A stretch of 64,000 bases of DNA from Polytrichum commune. Taxonomy: Eukaryota > Streptophyta > Polytrichopsida > Polytrichales > Polytrichaceae. Positions within the stretch are counted from its first letter, which is position 1. Each line of letters opens with the position of its first letter. Made by a program: the position numbers and the translations under genes. The stretch is taken from NCBI GenBank assembly GCA_950295325.1, contig OX485804.1, positions 64,448,533 through 64,512,532 on the forward strand, in the 5' to 3' direction. Positions 28,270 through 39,924 of the stretch are shown here, piece after piece. A model generated the notes under the pieces. It saw nothing but the letters and a program-made list of their open reading frames with translations, was not told where the DNA came from and did not search any database.

Positions 28270-29445
28270 TTGGCTCTATCCCTCATAATATTATTTAATA
28301 CTAGGATGCTACACCCCTCATGCCAAGGAATTTGCAAGCTCGATTCCCCACTTATTTAGGCTACCCTTGCAAAATGAACAATTTTCAAACATGAGTATTG
28401 TTCACCTTGCAAGGGCAAACATGCATGTGGACTTTTGAATGTTTGAGTCATTAGGAAATAACTTCTATTTTTGTTGTCTAGCCAACCAACTTGTGATGTC
28501 AATGTTGGGCACTAGCTAGGCTTATTTGTTGTCATGAATAAGCCAAACTTGATTCACAACCATTACTAGGGATCCCTTCATAGAAAAGGGACCAACACTG
28601 GAAGGTTGTCTAATCTTATGTGAATTGAGAACAAAGTTTCTCGCTCATAAGTTTGTTCCTACACGAATGTCTTGTGGACGAATGCTTTCATAGAGTCAAG
28701 ACGCAAACCTTCATCCTCCATGTGAGGTTCCATGCGGATGAAACTAAGTTAGCTTCATACAACTAGAGATCCATGTAAGAAACTAGATAGAGCTATTTAG
28801 AACATGACTTAACTCCCACTCCTAAGATAAGACATGCATGGGGGAAGCTATAGAGGATGAGAGGTCAAGACTTGAGACACCCATAAAATCGATACATAAA
28901 TCCGTCAATTGGGTAGAGCCTCACGTGCGTAGCACCTTGGGTGGTTATCGTTGGGTTGTCAATTATGTGTAAGCTTGCACTCACTGATAGAAGGAATTAA
29001 CATTGTCCAACTGTGAGGGATGAGGAAAAATCTCTTACCTTTTCTTTGATATTTTCCTTGTGAATGAGAATAAGATTTTCAACTTCTTTTGGTTTATAAA
29101 TGATTGTGGTTGCTACCTTAACTAATTGTTGAGACAAAACATACCACACGTCTAATTGTTAAAATATTTATGATGTTTTCCTATGAGCCGGCGTCCATTA
29201 TCGAAGGATTGCCTAAGAGAAAGAAGGATGTGGGAGAGGAACTTAAGTTACTTTTAAGTGAGATGCATGACTCGCATCATATTGAATCATGCATATCAAG
29301 ATGAACATACAGACTGACACATATGTAACACATCCAATGGCCACTTCGAACGAATGAGCATGTGACATGTAAGCACGAACACCATCTTCACTTGGTTGCT
29401 TGCTCGAGACTCTCCTAGAGAAAGAGAGACGTGGGAGAGGAACTA
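28266..29445. other. Intergenic DNA without recognisable gene
   Basis: No recognisable coding region on either strand. Near 29325-29395 there is a diverged relative of the unit repeated just upstream of CNOT10 (CACATCCAATGGCCACTTCG.., then GAGCATGTGACATGTAAG). Confidence 0.45.
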
Positions 29446-29446
29446 C

Positions 29447-30091
29447 ACTAAACAAATAGTCCTATTATTATTGTGAGTGACCGACCCACTCTAATTCTCT
29501 AGTAGTTGGGGTGGAATCATCACGGGTCAAAGACCCCGAGTTTTCTCCCAGTCTTTCTTGAGACTTTCGACCAACACCTCACATAAAATAAAATAGTTAT
29601 CTTACATCAAAAGCAACACAAAATAAATAAAAATTCACCTAATTCAATCTCCTAGAAAAATAATCACATGTGGTTCAACCTTATTTTTTTACTACAACAA
29701 TTAACATGGATTGAAATCCAAATGTGACCCACATTAATTCTCATTCAAAGAATTAGCATGGGTTCTAAAAAACAATTGTGGTCCATAGTAATAGGACTAT
29801 TAATCTTACTAAATTAAGTGATAGGCATGTTTGACACAAATGAAACACATCTAATGTCCATTTCGGATGAACATGTGAGACGGAAGGATGAACATCAAAT
29901 AAAAAAATAAAAATCAACCACATTAATTTCCAGGGAAACAAAAAATGCAATTCATGCTAATTTTCTATTGAAAAACCAATATAGACTGATATTTAATGTG
30001 GCCCAACTTAATTCTCATTATGGAAATCGGCATGGGCTCTAGAAAATTAGTTTGGGGCCCATGGTAATAGGACTGTTTAGTGTACAGTACT
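29447..30091. mobile_element. Possible larger TIR element with an internal tandem duplication
   Basis: The left end ACTACACTAAACAAATAGTCC and the right end ..AATAGGACTGTTTAGTGTACAGT are inverted repeats with a short indel, again starting like MITE families A and B. Inside, a segment of about 190 bp at 29712-29903 is repeated with divergence at about 29990-30150 and partly runs past the right end. Boundaries are tentative. No coding capacity seen. Confidence 0.45.
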
Positions 30092-30119
30092 TACTTAAGC
30101 GATAGGCATGTGTGACACA

Positions 30120-30300
30120 GATGAAACACATAGAGTGAGGATGAACATCATCCTCGCTCCCTCGAAACACATCCATGCCCAATTCGGATGAGCATGTGAG
30201 AAGGAAGGATGAACATCATCCTCGCTCCCTTGTAACCCATCCAATGGCCGATTCGGATGAGCACGTGACACGTAAGGATGAACATCATCCTTTCTCCCTC
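30120..30300. repeat. Three phased 68-69-bp repeats with palindrome GGATGAACATCATCC upstream of CNOT10
   Basis: The interrupted palindrome GGATGA-ACA-TCATCC occurs exactly at 30139-30153, 30207-30221 and 30276-30290, spaced 68 and 69 bases. The sequence between copies is also similar (ATTCGGATGAGCA(T/C)GTGA). The array ends about 300 bases before the CNOT10 start codon, so it lies in the promoter or 5' leader region. Confidence 0.9.
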
Positions 30301-30330
30301 GCTCCGTCGCTCCCTCGCTCGCTGGAGATC

Positions 30331-30331
<1 letters not shown>

Positions 30332-30364
<33 letters not shown>

Positions 30365-30380
30365 AAGGAAGGAAGGAAGG
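30332..30380. repeat. (GA)n and (GGAA)n tract in the CNOT10 5' leader
   Basis: About 15 GA units then five AAGG units, some 220 bases before the start codon. GA tracts are common in plant 5' UTRs and core promoters. Confidence 0.9.
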
Positions 30381-30601
30381 GAACGAGGGAGGGGGGGAGG
30401 GGGAAAGGGTTCCTTCGCCATGGTGCTGCCGGCGTTAACTTTGTTGTTGTTGTAACTAAGGAGAGGAGAAGTAGGGAGGGTAAGCTTGGTTGCTTGCTCG
30501 CTCGCTTGCACATACACCTGAAGCCCATTCCATGCTCATGCAACGGACCTCGACGGGGGCGGCGGTCGTCGGAGGGTTGAGCTTCTTCAGCAGGGGGAGC
30601 C

Positions 30602-33600
30602 ATGGAGGGCGCGGGCGATGCCAAAGAGCCGCCTGCAGCCATAGCCGCAGCAGCAGCAGCAACAACAGCAGCCGGGGCCGCAACAGCAATAACCGAGGAG
30701 GCTCCCAAACCCCAGTCGACGGTAGCGGGGCTGGCCAAGGAGGCCGCGCAGCTGTTCCACGCGCGCTCTTACCAGGGATGCTTGCTCATTCTGCACCAGC
30801 TGCAGCTTCACAATGACGAGGATCCCAAGGTGAGCAGCAGCAGCATCAGCAGTAGTAGTAGGAGTAGTAGTATTCACATGGCTCCCCTAATGTGCTCTGT
30901 TTCTCGAGTTCGATTGTAGGGAAGCTGGGGTTTGGAAGTCGATCGATGGTTTAGTTTTTGCCCCTGCGTTTCATACCCCCCCCCCCTCGGCAAGGAGTTT
31001 TCGAGATTAGGTCTAGGTCACAGGGTGTAGTATATATAACCAGGTTTTCGTGTGTTTGGAGTAGAGGGCAGTTTTTGCTTCCAAATGCCAGGTTCCTTAC
31101 ACTTCGGGGGTCACTTGGTCATGTATCACCTGGTTATTGACGCCGGAAGCTCAGAAGTACCAGGGGAAGAGATTCAGGGTTTGTATTGGCAGATGGAATG
31201 CGAGGTGTTAGGAGTTCCAGGTGTGGTGGTGTACTGTCCAGCCAATCATCAGAACCCTAATCGGCAGGTTGAGCTAGAGGGAATTGGCAGGGGTTCCGTT
31301 TTAAGGATTTCTTCCGAGGATGACAGAGAGTGCCAAGTTTTTGGCTCGCTAGGATTCTCGAAAATTTCTGCATTCTGGATCCTGTCGATGATGCTGACAA
31401 CGTCTCTACTCTCCTAGTAGAGTTCCATACAGTTGTGGTCATTATTGGGGTTGACTCGGTTAATGTGCACCTTTTGTCAATTGAAAACTGTTAGGAGAGA
31501 ATTTCAGCAAGGCATTAATCGATGCGATTAGGTTCAGAGAGTTCCCAGTTCTTTGGATTGTGCGTAAGTGTTTTACTTTTCAAACAGATTAACTTTATTG
31601 AGACTCTTGGCAGTGGATGTGGAGAAATATCTGGATAGTCCAATGGTTGTACCAGCATGAACGTTGGTGCAAGTTATTGGATGATATTGTAAGGCTTGTC
31701 CTAGAATGTCACCCAATCTTAGTCTTATTCGGAAGGAAGACCTTTTCACTTGTTTAGAATGATCTGTGGGCATGGAGTTCCTTCTCCAATTTAGGGTTAT
31801 GCAAACTAGGAAGGCTATGTACAGCGAGAAACTCATTTGGAATGGTCTGTCCTAATTGATGAGGTTCCATTACTTCTGATGTTCAGTCTCAGGAGTGCTT
31901 AATCATCATTTTCTAGAAGAGCTTAACGTTGATTTTTAATCACTAAAAGAATCATCATCGTTGCACACATGTGATAATTTGTTGTAGAAGTGCCATGAAA
32001 GGTCAGTTTTCAATCAGGGTGTTGAGGTAAGAAATGATCTTATGCACCAGGCAAGCCTTTTGTTAACATGGGTGTCTTATTCCCATTTGTGGCACTAATG
32101 GTTCTATTTTATGGTTGGAGCAGGTGCGTCACAATATTGCTGTTGCAGAGTACTACAGAGACGGTTGCACCAATCCCCAGAAGCTACTGGATGTGCTTGC
32201 TCAGGTTAAGGTATGTTTCTGCTCACTGACTTTGTGCGTGTCAGAGAGCCTAGCTGTTTGTGCTTTCCCTCAGACCTTTTCTTTTCCCTTGGAGCCATCA
32301 ACGTTTGCTACTAAAGCAGCAATGTACATTCCATATACAGAAACACTACATTCCAATTCAACTGAATCTGAATTTTGTGTTCTAGTATTCATTTTGGCCA
32401 TGGCTCTCAGATGTAACCTGGCATCATTCTAACTTAGTTTGGTTGTGGTGATTTATTCTTCTGAAACTGAGCACATTACTAGGTGTCTTCTTGTTGGCAT
32501 GGAATTTAGGCCTACCTGGTCAGTGTTTGTTAGTAAGGCACCTGAAGCAGAATCCAATGTCATAGCGTCTTGTTGGCTTCCTTGTGAATTATAGTTTGAA
32601 AGAATGGTGTAAATGTGGAGAGAGCAGGGACGCAGTGAGGAGCTAGCTCGGGCAGCAGGTGAACAACAAGAAGGGAACAGTCCATCTGCATCAACATCTG
32701 GCATTACTACCGGTGGCGGCGGCAATGGTGGACTTTCTTCTACAACTCGGACTAACAGCTCTGATGTGGTTGCTTACATGGAAGACTATGATACCTCCAT
32801 TCCTACTCTAAATACTGTATGTCCGCTATTCTTCTTGCACTCTGATGCACCTTTCTGCTCAATGTTTTGTTTACATGGTCAGATTGTTTGGGTGCCAGTA
32901 TAGATTTCTGATCTGAATGAGAAAAACCACGATATATCTGAATCTTTTTGCAGCATATATCTGAATCATATTGCACATACTTGCATGGAGAAATTTAGAG
33001 ACACTTTTGTGAAAAAATGATGTATGGGTGGTTGCAGGCAGTGATGCTCTATCACCTACAAAAGTATGCTGCAGCAATGAGTGTTTTGGAACCTCTCTTT
33101 CGCAACATAGAGCCAATTGATGAGGCATGTGTTCCTTCATTTACTTTCTACCCATTATGTTTGCATGTGAGCAGTTCAGTAGAAGGGGTTTTTGGATCAT
33201 TCAATTACTTGGGCATGAAGAAGTGAACCTTTGAAGAAGAGCTAAACTGTTATAACAATTCCAGACCTCCTATCTTATGGTTCCAGGTTACTAGCTGTGC
33301 CTCTATGTACCTGGTTCCCTCTAAGGTTTGTTACTTCACAATTATGTGAAGAATGCCAATTTGTTTTGAATAGTTTGTATGAGGGTTGAAAGAGCCGATC
33401 TTGTGATCTATCTTTTCTCTGGCTGCCCACTATTGCTTTTGGTTCCTGTGATCAGCCGGATTAAGCTCAATGTATGTTTTCATGTCAACAGACTGCTGCA
33501 TTACGAGTGTGCCTTTTGATGCTAGATATTGCACTTGCATCTGGTCAACCCGGCAAAGCTGCAGTGAGTATGGCTAACCTTTGCTAAAGGCTACAAGGAT

Positions 33601-36326
33601 TACAAGAATCCATCACTTGGACATAGTACACCTTTCAAGCTTTCTTCTTGTGTGTAGGAGGACGTCCGTCGAGAGCGAAGAATTGCTTTAAAGCTGCAGA
33701 TGTGTTTGAGAACTAGCTCTAAACTGTTTTTGATGATGCAGGAGGTGCTGCAATATATGGAGAAGGCTTTTGGATACTTATTGCCACCTGCAGAGAATTC
33801 AACTGCTGCATCTACTGCTCAGAGCTCAACTCCCTCACTAGAAGCAGAATCTCTATTAGCCAGTGGCGAGCAATCACTTACAAGGACTTCATCCGAGGAG
33901 GGTTTAGAAGAGGAAGCTCTCACCCTTGGAGATTTAGAGATGGAACCGAGTCAGACTATTGTCAGTCGAGCAACAACTACTCGTGTGGTAGCAACAAGAG
34001 AAAAACCTATCCCGCCCATGGATGTAAAATTGATCTTACATCTATACAGGGTGCGGTTGTTTCTACTTACAAGAAATCTGAAGGCAACTAAGAGAGAGAT
34101 CAAATCTGCGTTGAACCTCTCCCGTGACCATATGACTGCTTTACTTTTGAAGGCACAGCTGGAGTACTCTCGTGGAAATTATCGCAAAGCAATCAAGCAG
34201 CTGACAATGTGCTTTGGTCGAGCAGAACAGGGAATGAAAGGAATGTTCCTTTCTAACCTTGGGTGCATTCATCACAGACTGAGGAAAGAACAGATAGCAG
34301 CTCTTTACTTTACAAAAGCCTTGAGTGCATGTGCAGCATCCAAGCCGCATGATCCTCTTTCAGTGCCCTCATTTTCCCAAGACAGATCATTACCCATTGT
34401 ATACAATGCAGGGTTGCAGCAGCTTTCATGTGGAAACCCTGTCCTGGCTGCTCGTTGTTTCCAGGTTTGTGTTTTGTTCTATGTGACTGTAGGATACTTC
34501 AGATGCTTTCACATCTTTCTGTCTCTGTCTGCTTTCCTGTTCTCATATCTGCTAGCCAAGAAAGATCAGTGAATGTCATCTCACTCTCCCTAAAAGCAAT
34601 ACCTATATCAATACAATGGAATCTCTATTCCTTGTTTTGCTGGATGGTTTGAGCTGCCTCTCTGGAGGAAGCTTACAGGCTGAGGGGAAAAGGAACTGCT
34701 TGCCACTGAGATTTTTGATAGAGTTGACTGTAGACTTTGTGAATTAGATTAGAAGTGATTAAAACATTCTTGCAGTCTGTTGGTTTAGATATTCCTGGAC
34801 TTTAAACAAGATCATTCTGATGAGCTTCAGCATGTCAGGATAGTGAAATGTGCATATACAATCACTTAAATAATGTATGTAACTACTTAAAAAATAAACA
34901 CCTATGTTTTTTTCTGACAAATGCCTCTGTTTTCAGGAAGCTGCTGCTCTTTATTACAATCGGCCTCTGCTATGGCTGCATTTGGCGGAGTGTTGTATCA
35001 TGGCTCTTGATAAAGGTGTCCTAGAGAACATATCTCCGAAGAGAGAGGAGGTTAAGATAACTGTTATAGGTGAAGGTAAGTGGCGGCGGCTTGTACTTCC
35101 TTCAGGAAGCTTGAACCCAACACTATCAAATGGGTTGTCAGGGTTGACATTGGACAATTCAGAGGGTGATGTACAGATTCCAGATGACAGTGGCAAGTGG
35201 TTTGTGTCCGGTGAGCCTCACAAACTATCTCTTACGTTTGCCATCCAATGCTTACGCATTGCTCTTCATCTTTTTGATCGAAATGATGCCAAGGCAGCAG
35301 AAAAGGCCAGTAAGGTGGCGGCTGCAGCTGCCGAGGTAAAAGATGGTGATGATGTGCAAACATCTAGAGGTGATAAGAAAGGAGGTAATAGTCCCTCCGT
35401 TGAAGGCAAGGACAACAAAGGTCTGTTAGCTGCTGTGGCTTCCTACGAGGAACAAAAAATGCAAGAGGCAGCAGCATTACGTGTATGGACATTGGCTGCA
35501 CTTTCATACTGCCAACTTGGGGTGGGCCATCCATTGCAAGCTCTTCGATCAGCAAAACTACTCTTACAACAACCAGCTTGTGCAAGGCCGTACATGTTCC
35601 TGGGTCACATGTATGCTGCCGAAGCCCTCTGCATGCTAGAGAGACCTCACGAAGCTGTTGAGCACCTAACCACATGTTTGAATGATAGTACTGTCGAACC
35701 TTTGAGTTCAGGAACTGAAGACGAGAGTCTGAAGTGGAAAAGTGGGGACAACAGTGAGGCAAGTGGTGACGGTGACGATGGTGCTACTTACACAGTTGGT
35801 GCTTTGGGGGATGCAGTCAGTATTGCCAGACTGACAGGATCAAATGCACGAGCATCACTTTATGTAAACCTTGCAGCTGCGTATGCGATGCAAGGGGACC
35901 TTCAGGAAGCACAGCGGCTGGCGCAGTTGGCATTTACAATGACCCCTTCCAATCCTGTGGCTATGTTGGGAGTTGTGTATGTGGAGCTCTCACTGGGACG
36001 AACTGAGAAGGCATTGACCTTGTTGAAGCAGTATCGGCACTTGTTTATTGTAAGTCCCAGTAATGGTTCTTACCACAATGAGTGATCAATTTTGACTGCT
36101 AGGCCTCTTTTTTAGTTGTATCATTCATGTGCAGACATTGGTGAAAGCTGCTACGACAGAATTTTGTACCATAGCCTTATATTTTCAAGGGTCTCAAAGG
36201 AAGGATGTAGAATTCAGCAACACGTTGCCCCCACTTATCAGCCTTTCTTGGCTTGCTCAAAGGATTCTCTTTGGAGGAGGCCTCATTGTCAACAGTCAAC
36301 ATTGGGATACTTGCATCACACAATAA
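30602..36326 (+). CDS. CCR4-NOT transcription complex subunit 10 (CNOT10), 8 exons
   Basis: TPR-repeat scaffold subunit of the CCR4-NOT deadenylase complex, acting in cytoplasmic mRNA decay with its partner CNOT11. Exons: 30602-30829, 32124-32210, 32628-32816, 33038-33124, 33492-33563, 33742-34464, 34937-36049 and probably 36135-36326. They join to 896 codons plus stop; known plant and animal family members are roughly 740-790. An Ala-rich N-terminus precedes LAKEAAQLFHARSYQGCLLIL, the first TPR-like helices. Further family landmarks are NIAVAEYYRDGCTNPQKLLDVL, LYHLQKYAAAMSVLEPLF, AALYFTKALSAC, NRPLLWLHLAECCIMAL and YVNLAAAYAMQGDLQEAQ. The start has good context (GCCATGG). The fourth intron begins with GC rather than GT. 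The last exon is the least certain: if intron 7 were retained, translation would end at about 36085. Confidence 0.93.
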
Positions 36327-37197
36327 GATCAATCACTCGCTGTCTCATGCTCATTGCTGGTGTCACAATCTTTTGGAAATGCCTACTTCTGAAATTGCTG
36401 GACATGTGCAACACCCTTACTCCATTTTGTGTCTTTGATCAACATTTCAGACCTCACATAATTCTTACCATGCTTGCTCAAAGGATTTTCTTGGCTTGCT
36501 TAAAATTTCATAATACACATAAGCAATATAAATTTAATGTCTGGAAGTTGTTGTCTACAGTTCTAATACCGCAAATCACTGCAGACTTCAATATGAGTAT
36601 TCCACAAGTTCTTGATCAGGAAAGCAATGGATGATAAGATAAGGATCGCATAGACCAGAGATTGCTATGAACTTATTCCTATGATTTACCCATCCATGTC
36701 TTTTGGCCTATCCATCGTACCCTGTGGCCCCCATTATACAAGATAGGTTAAGAGCTCAAAAGGTTAAGATCTTCAAGAAAGCTTCTCTTTGGCAGGAAGC
36801 TCCAGTCAAGTTAGACTCTTGTTTACTCAAGTCCACTTTACACTTCAGCTTTCAACTTAAGAGCTATGACTTTTTACTGGTCTTGCAGTGCATGTTCATG
36901 GCATCTTAAGGGCATCTCCTGCATTTATCATAAGACCTTGATCAATATCCTCAATTTATCTCTGGGAGGTTGCTTATGATTCTTGAGTTTGAGCTCTGGT
37001 TTGTGGGCCCCAAGCCAATGGGCTTTCCAGCATTCTTTCCAGCGCTCAAGTCACAACTTTGCTTTAGCAAACTTAGAACCAAACCCCATGATACATGCCA
37101 TTGGATATGGTTGCAGTACACTTGCTCAAACTATTGAGAGTTGGAGGATTGGTTAAGCTTTAGTGTAAAGGAAGCCTAAGTGAACATTTTGGCCAAG
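36327..37197. other. CNOT10 3' flank, no further gene
   Basis: Probably holds the CNOT10 3' UTR. The phrase GCTTGCTCAAAGGATT, present in the last CNOT10 exon (about 36250), recurs near 36474, hinting at a small local duplication. No new ORF recognised. Confidence 0.45.
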
Positions 37198-37616
37198 AAC
37201 TACATTCAGTGTCACCAATACTAATTGTTTTGCTCAATACTAATTGTAAACCCCTGATGTTTAGTGTCACCAATTCTAATTGCCTTGCTCAATGTTAATC
37301 GAAAACTGCAGTATAGAGTCACCAACACTAAATGTTAACCCAACATATTTTGTTATTCCTTGTGAAAATTCCAGGGGATTATAGAATTACAGTGTTGCAA
37401 TTACTGTCACTTACCAAGTGATTTTGCATCCAAATTTCAAGTATCCATGACCATATTTCATCACAAGTTGTTGACAAGAGAAGGTAGGGTTTTGGCCAAT
37501 GGATGAACTCATCCATCATCCATGACAATATTTGCTCACTTATTTATTCCATAAGATTTGTCATCTGAAAAGTTACCATAGTGGCATTAAATACCATATA
37601 ACATTTGATGTACTTA
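37198..37616. mobile_element. MITE family B, copy 2 (about 419 bp, diverged)
   Basis: The interior follows copy 1 at 11656-11951 (TTGCTCAATACTAAT.., GTGTCACCAACACTAAATGT.., ATCCATGACAATATTTG..) with extra internal duplication of about 65 bases near the left end. The termini are degenerate (AACTACATTCAGTGTCACC and ..ACATTTGATGTACTTAGG). It is more decayed and longer than copy 1. Confidence 0.75.
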
Positions 37617-39590
37617 GGTAAGGTGGTTCTAAGTTATGGGTTTTGGTTACTTGGAGCATGTTACTTCACTCATGCCTTGATCACACCAAACTTTCTGTCC
37701 GGTTCTAGCCGTAAAATTGTGTGGAGACTATGTTGAGAAATAGATGTTGGCCCACCACTTTTCACACTATTCTAGCCGGAGATGCTAATGGATGGTGTCA
37801 AAACGGGCTGATGTGATCAGCCCCTTAGTGGGTAGGTTATTTAGTTGAGCTTGGATGTGGTTCAATGAGCCCGCATTGTCTCTTGGTTGTATAATTGCAA
37901 TCTTACAATGAAAATCGATGATTTGTGTCAACTTAGAAGAAGGCAGGAGCCGACTTAGCCTAATTACCCATATACATTCCAAAACGGGACCCTCAAATGA
38001 TCAAATCTTGCTCGTTATATATCACCACACATAGCTATTGAAACTTCGTAGCACTTTTGAAAGTTTCATCATAGAAAATCATTAATGGCTATCTTCTATA
38101 CCTTATGCAATGTTCACATTTCAAGAGACATTTCGATGCTTTCATCAAATCATGATCATCTTATTCTTAGAAATTTCAATCAAACAATCAATAGTATATT
38201 AGATTGTAGACAATTGTAACAAGTTCATCATCAAAACAATGCAAATTAGAGTTTTGATCATATTATTATTAGAACTTTCACTTATTACACTTCTAAATTG
38301 GCAATAGGTTGACAAGAGGTGTTCTTTGTCTTCTTAAATGTACATATGTCATTTTTAGATATCCTTTGATGGCACATCACATCTCATATTTATGATTTTT
38401 ATTCGGAAATGTTCATCTTTTCTTAACATATCTTCAAATGTGTTGTAGGTACCCTTCATGCCTTGGGTTGACATGCTTACATGCTTGGGCAATATTTAAG
38501 TGATACTTGGTGCAAAACAATAATGCATGGTTTTTTGGGGTTGCATGTCACCTACAAAATGAGAACACAAAAATCATGATTGGTTATCTTCTATAGCTTG
38601 TGAAACTATCCGATCTTTGAAGATTTTGATTAGTTGTAACACCTCCATATCATGTTATTAATTTGCTTGCTGTTTTTGTTTCAATAATCCTAGCCAAACA
38701 TACAACTCTCTTATCAACAAAACCATGTATGTGCTCATGATGAGACCAAATACTCTAAAAGCGAGCAATCCTTTTGGTCAAGACTCAAGATATGTAATTT
38801 TGTATCCAAGGAGTTTGCACTAGGATCCAAGTCCAAAGTATGAACAATGAAGTGATACTAATGTGGCACTCCTCTTTGTCAAATATTTATGCAAAGCTTC
38901 CCCCTAAATATGGTGTCCACTATTCCTTTGACTCAATACCCAATATGTGCTCAAATTGAGATGTTCCAATCCTCATATGTTTCCAAAGTGATCAACGAGG
39001 TTCTCAATTGACAACCATCTAGGTTCAAGCTCTTGATGGGATGCAAGTTTTCCAATGATGTGATGCTCTTTGTGCACTATTGTCAGTCCCAACTCAAGAA
39101 ATACTCCACCCAATTTGAGATCCAAACTTCAAAACTTAGGTTTAATCTTAAGTCCAAACTTAAACTTGGACCTAAGGCAAGTGAACCTAATTTAATTACT
39201 AATCTTAAGCATACACTTATTGTTGACTGTTGCATTGTTAGAAGTGGATCTAAGAGCTGGCACCAATTGCACTACATGCTTAAATTTTGCTAATCATTCT
39301 AAAATCAACAATCAACATAATTAAAGGTGTCGTATATGAACATTCAAAGCATAATGAGAATCTTCACGATGATGATAGGTTTATAAAAGATATTTACATT
39401 GGGTCCAAATTTCATTAAAAATAGCTATGACTTATGGATTTGAGTTTACTTATGATCTTGTACCAATCCATTTTAATATCGAAATGGGCTATTTGGAATA
39501 AGTAACTATTAAATACCCTTTACCTTAATTTAAACCCACCCTAAGTATGTGGCATGTACATACAAGGTTCAAGGTCCAAGCCTCCCAAAT
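37617..39590. other. AT-rich intergenic DNA
   Basis: No recognisable gene or RNA. The sequence near 39138-39180 has short self-complementary blocks (CTTAGGT..ACCTAAG, GTCCAA..TTGGAC) but no convincing element. Confidence 0.5.
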
Positions 39591-39924
39591 CCAGGTCCCA
39601 AGGATCAAGGCATCTCAGAGCTAACGAGACGTCGCTCAAGACCCCAATATTTCTGCTCACGAATTAGGGTTCTTCCCACGCCCAGTAGGGTTTAAGGTTC
39701 AGTTGCAGCTAACTCTCCCCAGGGCGCAGAATTGCGCTTCTGTGCTCTTCGAAATGTATCATTGGTCTCGTCAGTCACGAGTCAAGGTTGCTGCAGCAAC
39801 GTAGAGACACAATCTGCTCAAAAAGAAGTTTGGGCCAGATTGGGAGCGAGGATAATCTCAATCTTAGTAACTTAGTGGCTGGAAGAACAAAGAGTTTGTG
39901 CAAGGAGAGTTCGTCTTTGTCACG
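39591..39924 (+). promoter_or_regulatory. Presumed promoter and 5' leader of NAT10
   Basis: Base composition rises in GC toward the start codon. Motifs often seen in plant ribosome-biogenesis promoters are present: TTAGGGTT near 39666, AGGGTTTAAGG near 39688 and TGGGCC near 39832. The transcription start cannot be placed from sequence alone. Confidence 0.35.

Noticed and set aside
30148-30877. Long minus-strand frames over the CNOT10 first exon and leader
   Set aside because: They are low-complexity shadows (poly-Leu, poly-Ala, Ser-rich) produced by GA and GCN repeats antisense to a well-supported exon.
33655-33741. Extra CNOT10 exon GAGGACGTCCGTCGAGAGCG.. after a TAG acceptor
   Set aside because: The family sequence runs directly from GKAA (33563) to EVLQYMEKAF (33742) with both sites in phase; the extra segment would insert an unmatched peptide.
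36050-36085. CNOT10 ending by read-through of intron 7
   Set aside because: Kept only as an alternative: GTAAGT follows the exon directly and a good acceptor lies at 36134, so splicing is more likely.
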